This document shows positions 9,805 through 20,408 of a stretch of DNA of 64,000 nt, piece after piece. Every line of letters begins with the position of its first letter. Positions within the stretch are counted from its first letter, which is position 1. The position numbers and the translations under genes are program-made. The DNA comes from Prorocentrum cordatum (Eukaryota; Sar; Dinophyceae; Prorocentrales; Prorocentraceae). Where the stretch lies: assembly GCA_963575745.1 (NCBI GenBank), contig CAUYUJ010003381.1, forward strand, positions 189,501-253,500, read 5' to 3'. A model generated the notes under the pieces. That model searched no databases. It had not been told where the DNA came from and saw nothing but the letters and a program-made list of their open reading frames with translations.

Positions 9805-12218
9805 ATGAACGCCTCCCGTGAACAGCAGATCGCGGAGGTCCGCCCCAAGATGATGGCCATCAAGGACATGTACTTGCATCCTGATGCAGCGGTGGTCTCA
9901 TTACTTGAAGACGTATGCAGCATTGCAAGAGGCATAGACTGCCTGAGGGTAGAAAAAATACACTCGAAGTATATGATGGTGTGCACAGAGAATCGTTACG
10001 GAGATGGAATCATTCCGAGCGAGGTTATGGATTTGATTTCCAAGATCTTCAAAAATGGATTCAAGAACTCAGCCCTCCAGAATCCAGCTTGCATGGAACT
10101 TCCACCAGTGGGCACGCCTGAGTACAATGCAATCAAGAACTTCAATTTCAAAATAATGGAGGACTCAGCGGGCCAGCTGCCGCAGTATGATTGCGATGCA
10201 AAGTTCGCATCCTATACGTGCGGCCACACATCCATGGGTTTGCGTTGCATCAACGCAGGGGTTCCAGTACCCACGGTCATGCCAGAGCGTTTCGACAGAA
10301 TCTCGCACCAAGGGAAATTGTCACTGACGAGGTTACGGGAGGTTCAACCAGACTACGCTAAGGCGTGTGACGAAGGAATTGAGTGGAAGGTCTTTCGGTA
10401 CGAGTTCGTGAAGGAGTTCCCGTGGATTAGTAATCTTGCTCAGGAGGCTGGCAATGCAGGCCAACAAATTGCCAGATGCGAATCTCGCATGAGTCTCATG
10501 TACAAGATCGCAGCAATTGCCAACCGACACCACACGGGTGGCACCATGATCGATTGGGATAGTGTGATCCGCGAGGCGACTCGCGCAGGCTCTCTCTTTC
10601 CTGGGGAGATCGATGGCTTAGTAAAATATGTGAAGGAGTTGTCTGGCGGCCTCGGCAACCCGATCTTTCTGAACGAGCTTCGCGACTTCTCGCGGCAGCT
10701 GACCTCCCAGTGCGTGGTCACGGGTTCAATGGCGAAGTCTCTCGCCGAGGTGCAGATCAAGCATGAGGGGGCCGCTGCGACATTCAAGCTCGCATGCATG
10801 AAGGCGATGACATGTGCGACGGGTAAGTTCGCGAGGGATGGCCATCAGATGCTTTTGAAGCCAGGCGACGTGACCGCCTTGTCGAGCGATAAGAAGTCTA
10901 CGATTGTAATGGTGGCCGATGAATTTCTTCAGAAAGTGCGACAGATCGCATGCGGTGAGGGCATCACGGCAGACACGGTCGCCTACGGCACCATCGTGGG
11001 ATTGACTGACGTTCGCGTAGTTCATTTCGTGTTCAACAAGCCCGATGAGCGCTTAGGCACTTGCAAGACGCTGAATGACATCGGGGTCAGCTTCACCACT
11101 GCGTTGGCAACGCACGTTGGCAAAGCAGTTGCTAGCCCATGGAAGCAGATCGGTCGCGAGGGCGCATCCAAAGCCGTGACAGGGCAGGCGCGTAGCTCAG
11201 ATGTGAAAGAGTACACCGCTTCGGGCAAGTGGTCGAACCAAGTGGACAAGCTCAGTGACAAGGGGTTTGAGGTTGGCGCCAAAGTCGCCTTGGCGAGCGA
11301 CACCTTGGGTGAGAACATTTACGAGCTGATCTCCATCGACGCTGCGACTGGCGTGAAGTTGAAGCTTCAGGCCACGGGCAGTGCGACATGCCACCCCATC
11401 GACGACTTCTTACGTGGCAAGTTCGTCGTGTCCACGATTATGAAGGACAGTCTTGCGACCTCGTCGCAATGCATGTGGAATGCATATACACCCCCACACC
11501 TTTGAATTCTCGTTCGCCGTTCCCTCATCTCATTTGGCTCTGCGTCGTCATGTCTCATCTTTTTTTTTCCCGCTGCTCCCCCATAGAGGAAACGATCGAC
11601 AAGTTCGCTGATCATGGCCCCCTCAAGTCTGTCGATTACCAGTGGGGTATCGAGGGGGCCAAAATCAGGCTGGCCTTGGATGATGTATACAGCCAGAACG
11701 GCAACTGTCTCAAGTACTTGAGTGGCGTGATTACGCCTGTTAAGCTTCGTGCTCTCACCGTAACGCGTTCGTTTGAGGCTGAAGAGCTGGTGCTTGCCCC
11801 ACTCTCTTCGGCAATCTACTTGAAGAAGCAGACTGATATAGTTCAGTGTGGGCATGTGTTCATGAAGACATACAAGGACCCCAAGGGATTGACGTTCAAT
11901 ATCGTGTTGGCCCCCAGTGGCGGCATCAAGATGCCTAAGGCTGAGACGAACACTGGCGTTGGAGGGCTGAAGCAGGCACCGTCTTCGCTCGTCATCCCCT
12001 TCTGGCTCGTACAGGATTCAGGTGAGCACGGCACCCCCAACATGAAGCTCAAGACCGTCAAGTCTACAGCTGTCCCATCAGTGTATGTACCAATTTTGAC
12101 AAACAAGTGCGCCATCAACAAGGGCGATGTCCTTAGCGCCCAGCTGGCATCGCTCATGCCCAAGCGCAAGGTAGACGACGTGCCTGCTGCGCCCGCGGCT
12201 AAGAAGGCCAGGAAGCGA
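9805..12218 (+). CDS. Cargo gene 1: unknown spliced protein with C-terminal NLS
   Basis: The first ATG of a long frame is at 9805; upstream codons in frame are non-ATG. Exon 1 (9805-11449, 548 codons) ends at A before GTCTTGCG. A 137-bp intron with a T8 and C-rich tract ends CCCATAG at 11586, and exon 2 continues in phase (ETIDKFADHGPLKSVDYQWG). The exon 2 end is not certain; a donor near 12218 is likely because the sequence after the basic cluster PKRK...KKARKR loses protein character. That cluster resembles a bipartite nuclear localisation signal. I recognise no family. A nuclear accessory protein of the element is one possibility. It may continue into the next exons at 12418. Confidence 0.6.
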
Positions 12219-12417
12219 TGGGGCTCGCGTGCTGGCAGCATCGGTTACACATACCATGCGTCGTGGGGGGTGTTTATGAAATGTATGAAAGCATCGTCGG
12301 TATCGTTCCTCTGCAATCGTTGCATCATTGCGTCAACACGCATCGGACTCGTCTGCAATTGTCCATTGCATCGGCCCGCAGGCGTTTGGCTGATCTGCGC
12401 ACGCACTGCAGCTGCAG

Positions 12418-13914
12418 ATGGCAGTGAGCGTGCAGCTCCGCACGGTCATCGAGGGGGGCGGCCTTAAGGATCGCGAGCCATGGGTCCCGAGGGCGGTGAT
12501 GCATACGGCAGGGGGGCTCTTCGTGGAGCTGTCGAGAGCGGATAGGCAGCTGCAAAAATTTATATCTGTGCCCAACCCCGCCAAGAGCCAATCGCCTCTG
12601 GCGACAAATTCGTTTTTCGATCAGATCTTGAAGATGCGCAACGCCGCTTGCACCGAGGCCATTTGGGACCACTTGAAGCAGGCCGACCCATTGCTTCAGC
12701 AAGATTGCGACAGGGCCAGCGTCATTAAGAACAATAGGAGTTCCCTGGATATGTCGCAATCGTGGACGCTTCGCGTATTCCCACCAGGGGAGGAGGAAGG
12801 AGAGGAGGAGGATGATACATTGGATGATGAGGTGGAGTGGCGGGGGAGGGGGGCGAGGAGGAGGGGCTGAAACAGAGGGGGATGGTGGAGGAGAAATGGG
12901 AGGAGGGAAAGGGGGAGGAGGAAGGAGCATAAGGATGACAAAAAAAGGATGAGGAGGAGGAATAGGAGATGCCTTCATTCGCTTGCGTGAATAGGCCGCT
13001 CTTGGGCCACTCTTGGATCGATCTCTTGACCTTGAGACTTCTTGGGCAATCTTGGATCGCGTGAGATCTTGGACAAACTTGGGCAATCTTGGGTCGCGTG
13101 ATATCCATGCCTGCATGTTGAAGCATCGCGTGATATCGGGACATATCCGTGGACATCTTGAAGTATATATGAGCCCCTCTTGGAACCACCGTCCAGGCAA
13201 ACCACTCCCCCAAGGGGATGAAGGGCGTAGAAGAGAACGCATTCTAGACATGTGCCCTAACGGGATGGTGGTCTACCAGAAACTGTCTCGATATATATGC
13301 CCGCAGTCCAGTGCGACCATGGTGATGAGCATTTGCATCACGATGCAGTTACCTTGAAGCTTCTGTTTGAGCTGAATGCTACTAAGAAGGTGTGGGTCGA
13401 ATGTACGCCAACGGGACTTGAGTACATACGGGTTGCATCTATCGCAGCAGCGGTTTCATGCAGTCAGGAGGCAACACATCGCTTGCGGTCAGCACCAGCA
13501 GGGGTGGAAGGTGTGAAATGCGACAAACGTCGCAGGACGGTGTTCATGGTGGTCGACGGCAAGCGTCTGCAGGAGCGAGTGGACGATTGGACTCCCACGT
13601 ACATCAACAACGCAGCCCAATCCCTTCGTGATCGCTTAGATAACGAGGCACGTGATGAGGCTGAAGCTGATGGGTCCGAGGAGTACGATGACCCGCCAGT
13701 CGCAGCAGGCGATGGCTCGCCACCAGGCGATGGCCCGCCACCAGGCGATGGCTCGCCACCAGGCGATGGCTCGCCACCAGGCGATGGTTCGCCAGGCGAT
13801 GGTTCGCCGCCAGGTGATGGTTCGCCAGGCGATGGTTCGCCACCAGGTGATGGGCCGCCCTCTGTTTTCACTCGCCGACGGGAGATGCGCCAGACGACGC
13901 TTAGCTTCCAGTAG
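12418..13914 (+). CDS. Cargo gene 2 (or 3' exons of gene 1): unknown protein
   Basis: Exon 1 starts at ATG 12418, just after an acceptor-like CTGCAGCTGCAG, and ends at 12739 before GTTCCCTGG. The 567-bp intron (12740-13306) is mostly GGA-rich with two copies of CTTGGGCAATCTTGG and ends GCCCGCAG. Exon 2 (13307-13914) keeps phase: QCDHGDEHLHHDAVTLKL, then VWVECTPTGLEYIRVASI. Towards the C-terminus is an Asp/Glu stretch and about ten GDGSPP-type repeats, then the end MRQTTLSFQ, which partly resembles a PCNA-interaction motif. No family recognised. Whether it is separate from gene 1 cannot be decided without transcripts. Confidence 0.55.
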
Positions 13915-13988
13915 CTCCACTCCCTCTTCGCCTTCCCACCTCCCCTTCCCTCTCCCTCCAATCTCTATTCTATTTTTGCCTCGCGTGC

Positions 13989-15037
13989 TCAGTCCGAATC
14001 TGGCCCCGCTGGCGGCGGGGACTCAGTAACAGAACTCAGTTCAAGATGCGGAGGGCCATCGTCGCGCATGCCGCTGTTCGGCACATCGGCGTCCCTGCCC
14101 ATGCTCATGCCCTTGCCCTCGTCGGGGCCCTTGCCGTCATCGTAGCCCCCGCCGCTGTCGAGGGCCGTCGCCTTGCCCTTACCACCGTCGTTAATGCTCT
14201 TGCCACCGTTGTAGCCCTCGCCATCGTCGTAGCCCTGGCCACCGTCGTAGACCTTGTCACCGTCGGTGCTGCCCTTGCTACCATCGTAGCCCTTGCCACC
14301 GTCGTAGTAGCCCATGGCCTCGTCGTCGATGCCCGTGCCACCGTCGTAGCTTGTACAGCCGCGACCGATGCCATCAGCACCCTTGCCATCGTCGTAGCCC
14401 TTTTCGTAGCCCTTGTCGTAGCCCTTGTCGTAGCCATTGACGTAGCCCGTGTCGTAGACCGCGTCGTAGCCCTTGCTCGAGCTGCCGTACGGGTCGTAGC
14501 CTTTGTCGCTGCCCTTGCCGCCGTCGTAGCCTTTGTCGAAGCCCTTGCTGCCGTCGTAGCCTTTGCCGCCGTCGCTGCCCTTGCCGCCGTCGTAGCCTTT
14601 GCCGCTGTCCGACATCATGTCCTGCAGCCCGTCACGCTGCTCCTTCGCCAGCCTGATGTGGCCCTTGCCGCTGTCGCCGTCTTTGTCGCGGCCCTTGCCG
14701 CTGCCGTCATTCTCGCGGCCCTTGCCACTGTCGTAGCCCTTGCCCTTGCCACCGTCGTAGCCCTTGCCCTTGCCATCGTCGTAACCCTTGCCACCGTCGT
14801 CGTAGCCCTTGCCATCACTGTCGTAGCCCGTGTCGTAGCCCTTGTCGTAGCCTTTGTCGTAGCCCTTGTCGTAGCCTCTGTCGTAGCCCTGTCGTAGCCC
14901 TTGTCGTAGCCGTTGTCGTAGCCACTGTTGTCGTAGCCACTGTTGTCGTAGCCAAGCAGGATGTCTGTGATGTCGAGGAGCCTGTCTGTGATCCGCCGCT
15001 CCCGCTGGAGCTCCTGTATGGAGGGCGAAAATCCGCC
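13989..15037 (-). CDS. Cargo gene 3: GYD/GKG-repeat protein, frameshifted
   Basis: Read leftwards, the last coding exon starts near 15037 after a GGA-rich acceptor region and encodes FSPSIQELQRERRITDRLLD followed by GYDNSGYDNS repeats. One base is missing near 14888 (AGGGCTAC where neighbours have AAGGGCTAC). After it the repeat continues in another frame: HIRLAKEQRDGLQDMMSD, then about 40 GYDGGKG-like units. It stops at 13989. The HIRLAK...GLQD block matches the divergent gene at 15903, so the two are paralogues. The missing base means either a pseudogene or a sequence error. Upstream exons were not found. Confidence 0.6.
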
Positions 15038-15902
15038 GACCTCCCTCCTCCTCCTCCTCCTACTCCTCCTCCTCCTCCTCCCCCTCCTCCTCATCCTCCT
15101 CCTCCTCCTATTCCTTCTCCTCCTCCTCTTCCTCCTCATCATCCTCGTATTCCTCCTCGTCCTCCTCATCCCCCTTCATCCTTCTCCTGTGGCTCTCACC
15201 CCAGCAGTCCTCGTGTAGGCGCGCCTCGCGGCTCAGCGCCTCGGCGCTGCACGCCATGGCCGCGCGCGCCACCGCGCGCGGCCACGCCCCCCTGGGAGGA
15301 GAAAGGGGTCCTCCAGGGGGCCTCGGTCCAGAAACAGCAGCGCGCGCAAATGGGGGGAGGGGGGGGGTGCGATTCAGGTGAGGGGGCGATTCGGGTGAGG
15401 GGGCGTGGCTGCGTCGCGAATCGTTTCGCGCTGTGCACTCATGGGTGCATGCAGCAATGCATGCGTTGTGTCAGAGTTTACTTGGGGATGTGAACTTGAA
15501 AATGAGATGCGTTAGCATCGTCGTCTGCGTTCGCTCGAGACAGCCTCACAATTAACTCAGCATCACACGACCTCACAATGAACTCAGTACCGCGAACCAT
15601 GATGTTGGTTATGGTATGCCATGCAATGCTACGCTATGATGTGAATATCCCTTCCCGACCTCATCATCCTCCGTTGCCACCGCCGTTTAGGCCCGAGCGT
15701 TGCTCGGGTCGCGACAGTGCGCGACCAGCTGCAGCGCCCCACGCGCAGCAGCTACCAGCGCTCCGCGCGCAGCAGCACCAGCTGCATCAGCACCACCAGT
15801 GCATCCAGCAGCTCCACGCGCAGCAGCACCAGCTGCAGCATCGCCACCAGTGCAACCAGCAGCACCACCCGCAGCAGCATCACCAGTGCAACCAGCAGCA
15901 CC
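15038..15902. other. Shared upstream region between two head-to-head genes
   Basis: From left to right: a TCC tract (15040-15180), GC-rich DNA with a CGCGCG/GGGGGG stretch (15220-15420), an AT-richer part with ATGCAATGC words, and a CAG/CACCA tandem (15717-15902). CCCGAGCGTTGCTCGGG at 15690 can form a hairpin. No coding exon is convincing. The CAG part could belong to the 5' end of the plus-strand gene. Confidence 0.45.
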
Positions 15903-17189
15903 ATGGCGGACGAGACCGCGGTGACGCTGCTCCTGGAGGCGGCGGAGGATCTCAGCCAGCGGCGGCGCGCCGCGGCCGCCAAGGTCTTGCAGCCCACCAG
16001 CAAGGTGGCCCCTCGGCCGCCAAGCACGCCGCCGACGGCGAAGGTCTTGGCGAAGTACGATCGCTCGCGCGTGGCCGACGGCTTGCTCGACGATCTCGAG
16101 TTGGCGCCCGCGCTGGATCCCGAGTTGAACTCGTTCCAGGGCCTGCAGGAGTTCATGGACGACGGCGATGGCGACGACACGGGCTACGACTACGCCAGCT
16201 ACGACGGTGGCAAGGGCATCATCGACGGTGGCAAGGGCTACGGCGGTGGCAAAGGCAGCTCGAGCAAGGGCTTCGACAAGGGCCACGACGATGGCAAGGG
16301 CAGCGGCGAAGGCTACGACATCGACAAGGGCCGCGACAAAGGCTACCACGGTGACAGGGGCGACGTGGGCTACGACGGTGGCAAGGGCGACAAGGGCTAC
16401 GACCGCCGCTACGACCCGTGCAGCTCCAAGTGGTATGACCACCCCAGCTCGTGGTACGACCGCGACAACGATGACTACGACAACAGGTGGTACGACCGCA
16501 GGCGCTGGGGCGACTACGACAAGGGCTCGAGCAAGGGCTACGACAACAAGGGCTACGACAACAGAGGCTACGACAGCAAGGGCTACGACAAGAGTGGCAA
16601 CTACCAGCGTGGCTACGACAACCGCGGTTACAACAACCGTGGCTACGACAACCGCGGATACGACAGCAGTGGCTACGACAACCGTGGCTACGACAACTAC
16701 GGCAACAGTGGCTACGACAGCCGTGACTACGACCGCAAGGGCGACAAGGGCTACGATCGCAAGGGCGACAAGGGCTATGATCGCAAGGGCTACGACGTCG
16801 GCAAGGGCTACGACGGTGACACGGGCTACGGCGGTGATCCAAGCTACGACCGTGGCGATACAGGCTACGACAGTGGCAAGGGCATCGACAGTGGCAAGGG
16901 CCACGACGGCGGCAAGGGCGATAAAGGCTACGACGGCGGCAAGGGCTGGCGCGAGGAGAAGTCCCGCGGCGGGCGCCACATCAGGCTGGCGAAGGCCCTT
17001 GCCACCAAGGAGCAGCTGGACGGGCTGCAGGACCTGATGTCGGACCGCGGCAAGGCCGACTACGTCAGGTGGAGCAAGCGGACGCACTGGCGCATCTGGG
17101 TGGAGGAAAACAATACAGATCTAGTTCTATCGGGCCCCCTCATCCCTCCTCCTTCAACGGTTCTTACCACGGACGAGGGGGGAGGATGA
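15903..17189 (+). CDS. Cargo gene 4: GYD/GKG-repeat protein
   Basis: ATG at 15903 begins MADETAVTLLLEAAEDLSQ; about 429 codons to the stop at 17187. Residues 1-80 look like a helical domain. The middle (about 90-355) is nearly all GYD, GKG, NRGYD and KGYD units, rich in Gly, Tyr, Asp, Lys and Arg and lacking hydrophobic residues. Near the end HIRLAKALATKEQLDGLQDL matches the minus-strand paralogue at 14640. Such low-complexity Tyr/Gly/charged proteins often self-associate or bind nucleic acid; this is inference. A CAGGTGGAGC near 17066 could be a donor, so the true C-terminus may differ. Confidence 0.65.
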   Translation: MADETAVTLLLEAAEDLSQRRRAAAAKVLQPTSKVAPRPPSTPPTAKVLAKYDRSRVADGLLDDLELAPALDPELNSFQGLQEFMDDGDGDDTGYDYASYDGGKGIIDGGKGYGGGKGSSSKGFDKGHDDGKGSGEGYDIDKGRDKGYHGDRGDVGYDGGKGDKGYDRRYDPCSSKWYDHPSSWYDRDNDDYDNRWYDRRRWGDYDKGSSKGYDNKGYDNRGYDSKGYDKSGNYQRGYDNRGYNNRGYDNRGYDSSGYDNRGYDNYGNSGYDSRDYDRKGDKGYDRKGDKGYDRKGYDVGKGYDGDTGYGGDPSYDRGDTGYDSGKGIDSGKGHDGGKGDKGYDGGKGWREEKSRGGRHIRLAKALATKEQLDGLQDLMSDRGKADYVRWSKRTHWRIWVEENNTDLVLSGPLIPPPSTVLTTDEGGG

Positions 17190-17411
17190 GGGCCAAGAAC
17201 TGGATATGTAATGTGTTCCTCCTCCCGACATCTGGGCGGAGGCGGCTGTTCGCCGCTGATCTGCAGTAGCGCCAGAATCACTACCAAAGCGGCGCCGAAG
17301 CCGCCGCTGCTGCATTAATGTGCCGCCACCAGCGCGGCAGCAGGCGTGGAGTCCATTCTAGACCGCGCGCTGCCTCTCCTCCGTCGGGGATGATCTATTA
17401 TGGTGGGGGTC
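17190..17411. other. Spacer before the palindrome array
   Basis: Contains CCTCCTCCC and GCCGCC-rich sequence. No gene is seen. Confidence 0.4.
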
Positions 17412-17704
17412 GTCGTATGTAAGATTCTAACATACGACGCAGTTGTCGTATGTAAGATTCTAACATACGACAAAGTTGTCGTATGTAAGATTCTTACATA
17501 CGACACCGTTGTCGTATGTAAGATTCTAACATACGACGGATGTGTTAATAGAATCCTTATGATATATAAGAGCGATATGTCGTATGTACGATTCTTACAT
17601 ACGACAACGTTGTCGTATGTAAGATTCTGACATACGACAGATTTGTCGTATGTAAGATTCTGACATACGACAGATTTGTCGCATGTGAGATTCTGACATA
17701 CGAC
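17412..17704. repeat. Array of eight 27-bp palindromes, 33-bp period
   Basis: Units at 17412, 17445, 17478, 17511, 17579, 17612, 17645 and 17678 each read GTCGTATGTAAGA, a central T, then TCT(T/A/G)ACATACGAC, an almost perfect inverted repeat. Spacers are 6 bp (GCAGTT, AAAGTT, ACCGTT, AACGTT, AGATTT twice), except a 41-bp gap after the fourth unit. Differences are few and concentrated at the arm base next to the centre. The array sits between the two head-to-head gene pairs. It could be a protein-binding array or a source of hairpin RNAs; neither is shown. Confidence 0.95.
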
Positions 17705-18861
17705 ACCAAGGGTTTGAGCTCATGTTTAGAGTAAACTTCGAGGGTCTCCATCTCGCTCGTGGTCGACGTTGTGCCTAGAATTGGCTCGTCTGCTTGGCTG
17801 CGCTGCCCGCGGCTGCGCTGGATCATGTTGATAAGAGATGTATGAGCGTGGCGTGAGCGAGAATAAGGGGAAGTGGGATGAGAGGAGGATGCGCGGGAGA
17901 AGGAGGACAAGGAGAAGGAGAGGGGGGAAGATTCTGAGGAGGAGGTGGGGGGTGAGGAGGAGGAGGAGGAGGGGAAGGCCCATCCTCCCCCTCATCCTCA
18001 CCCTCCCCCTCCTACCTTTATCCTCCTCCGCCTCCTCCTCCGCCGCCGCCGCCTCCTCCTCCTCCTCCTTCTCCTCCGCCTCATCACCCTCCTCATCTTC
18101 CCCCACCTCCTCCTCCTCCTCTGCCTCCTCTTCCTTATCCTCATTCTCCTCCTCGTCATCCTCATTCTCATCATTATTACTCCGTCTCATTCTCGCCCTC
18201 TTCATTCTCAGCATGTCTCCTCCTCGTTCCCGCCGTCGCCGTCGAAGCCGTCGCCTGCGCCGTCATCTGCGCGCGCGGTGCAGGGGGGGGCGGCGGCCAC
18301 CGTGACGACCACGATTGAACGACAACGAGGATGAGGAGGAGTAGGAGGAGGAGCATGAGGAGGAGCAGGACAAGGAGCACGCGGAGGAAGAGGGGGATGA
18401 TGGGGAGGAGGAGAAGGAGAAGGAGGGGGGGGAAGAAGATGAGGAGGAGTAATTGCCATGGCGGCTGCGATAGCGACGGCGACGGCGAAGAGTTGGTGGC
18501 GACGAGTTGGCTGCGACGAGTTCGACGGCGGCGGAGACGACGGCGGGGGCGTCTCATCTTGCTCCTCCTCCTGCTCGCCCTCCCCCTTCTCCTCATCCTC
18601 GTCCTCCTTCTCCTCCTCCCTATCCCTCCTCACCATTCTCACCCCCATCATCCTCCTTCTCCGTCTCATTCACCTCCACCGCCTAACCCTCCTCATCCTA
18701 TTCTTATTTCTCCTCGTCCTCATTCGTATTCGTATCATCGGTCTCTCCGCAGGGTGCTTTATCGCGCGAAAAGCTGCAACGAGAACCTGAAGGCTCGCAT
18801 ACATGCGTTTGCACGCACAACCCCAACGAGCCCCCATCTAAGTACGCCCCGACACCCACAC
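17705..18861. other. Purine/pyrimidine tracts, no gene
   Basis: About 17870-17975 is GGA-rich, 17980-18190 CTC-rich, 18320-18450 GGA-rich, and 18555-18740 CTC-rich. These alternating strand-asymmetric blocks can pair with one another. Frames found here are compositional artefacts. Confidence 0.6.
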
Positions 18862-19549
18862 TCAGGCGGCGTATTCACCGATACCCAAGGCTTTGCGCCC
18901 CCGCGCACGATCGGCAGCACCTGCCTCCACAAGGCGATTATTCGCCCGATCAACCGCACCCTTACACATCTTGGCGTTGTCCAAGAGCAACGTGAACGAA
19001 TCCGCGGCCTGCTCCGCCTTCTTCACGAGCTTCTCCATCTTCTTGTATGCAGCGTCTGCCTTTCGAGTGGGCATGGACGGGGTTCAGACGTGGCGTTGAC
19101 ACGCCGTTGCTAAGTGCGACCGTTCGCCCAACCGCTTGAGACCATGCGACCACAGTCGCAACGCCAAGCCATTACACAACCAATTTCACACCCTGACCAT
19201 GAACCCCCCCCCGCCCCCCCCCCCCCCCCCCTAGTGTCACAAGTGCGCCCTTCGACGCGAACTACTCGCAGCCGATTGCAATGCGTTTCAACACAACCGA
19301 ACATGCATACAACTGCATCGGGTGATGCCCAACCGTTTATGCTCTAATCAGCAAGTATATTTCGACGTGAATGGATTGCAACCACTTGCAACATGTCATG
19401 CATGAGATACTGGCTGCCTTGCGGTCCGCCGTTTTGGACATCTTCTGGCAATGCTGCTTGTGCCTGATCAGGGTATCCAACCGTTCATTGAAGTGCTCCG
19501 TGTCCTCCTTGCGGTGCTTGGCACGCAGCGCCTTCAAGTCGGCTGACAT
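18862..19549 (-). CDS. Cargo gene 5: small two-exon coiled-coil protein
   Basis: ATG at 19549 (MSADLKALRAKHRKEDTEHF). Exon 1 runs to 19411 and ends GCCA before GTATCTC. The intron is 355 bp and ends AAAGGCAG. Exon 2 runs 19055-18862 (AAYKKMEKLVKKAEQAADSF...). Lengths sum to 333 nt, 110 residues, in phase. The protein is Ala/Lys/Glu-rich and predicted all-helical. The plus-strand gene at 19971 has the same size, composition, intron phase and a similar acceptor, so the two look like diverged paralogues head to head. No known family; possibly a DNA-binding or dimerising accessory factor. Confidence 0.55.
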
Positions 19550-19970
19550 GGCAGGCATAGTCGCGTACACACGCGCGCGCGCCGCAGCTTACAAGCTGCG
19601 TTCTCTCAGCCCTCAACCAACTCGGCTGCGTGAAAACGCATGTAGTCTGCGACGCGGTCGCATGGCATGAGTGCCAACCATGTGATCACACATCACTGCC
19701 CTACTCATACACCCCCCCCCCACCCCACACTACATCGACGCCGTGATCGGGCACTCCCGTTGCATGTCCACCCCCAGCCGCCTCCTCATCTCGACCCCTC
19801 TCCTGTTCACACCTCTCGCGCCCCCCCCCCCCCCCAGCTTACTACATGTCGCCAACGATGGCGGGGCTGAACGTTTGGCAAACCGTCAGCAGCATTTGTG
19901 GTTCATTCGCCCACCTTTGCGAACCAGTTCACGCGTGGCTTACGCGTCCCCATTTGTGGTTCACGTGTCC
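19550..19970. other. Divergent upstream region with SL-like words
   Basis: Two copies of CATTTGTGGTTCA occur at 19893 and 19951, each preceded by CCGTCAGCAG or CGTCCC, in the order expected for tandem decayed DinoSL relics before the ATG at 19971. Homopolymer C runs lie at 19712 and 19832. No coding exon is seen. Confidence 0.4.
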
Positions 19971-20408
19971 ATGGGAAAATCAGCGAAGACGATCGCGATG
20001 GAAGCGCAGGTGCGCTTTGAGCTGCAGGATGAAAAGCAGGAACGCCAGCGGTCAGTGAAGACTGCCAAGGCGGCATTGAAGCATGCCAAAGCAGCGAAGA
20101 CGCAGGCTGAGAAGAAGGCAGGCGGTTGTTAACTAACAACAACACAAGGGCCCCTCGAGGCCAGGGGGGAGGGGATGGGCTCTCGAGCCCACCCCCTTAG
20201 TCAATGGCCCCATCGGTGTCGCCAGTCCCACCCGCCTCCGTGCGATCGCCCCCCTCCCTCCCCCCCCCGATAGGCAGAGAAGAGGTTCAATGCGTTTTTG
20301 AAGAGCAAGGACGCGTGGATGAACGCGCTGCTCGACGCAGATGATGCGAGCGCGGCCCACGTTCGGGCCGAGACTGAGCTGGCGCGCGCCGAGCGCGATG
20401 CCCGCTAG
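19971..20408 (+). CDS. Cargo gene 6: small two-exon coiled-coil protein
   Basis: ATG 19971 (MGKSAKTIAMEAQVRFELQ). Exon 1 ends at 20124 before GTTGTTAACTAAC. The 153-bp intron ends GATAGGCAG. Exon 2 (20278-20408) reads EKRFNAFLKSKDAWMNALLD and stops after ERDAR. The total is 94 residues, in phase, helical and rich in Ala, Lys and Glu. Its intron phase and acceptor match the divergent gene at 19549. Function unknown. Confidence 0.55.

Noticed and set aside
14105-17037. ATTRATT-type Ala/Thr/Arg frames overlapping the GYD genes
   Set aside because: Alternate frames of the same repeat. The GYD frame is supported by non-repeat ends shared between the two paralogues.
17412-17704. CRISPR array
   Set aside because: Repeats are full palindromes separated by near-constant 6-bp spacers, with no cas genes, in a eukaryotic context.
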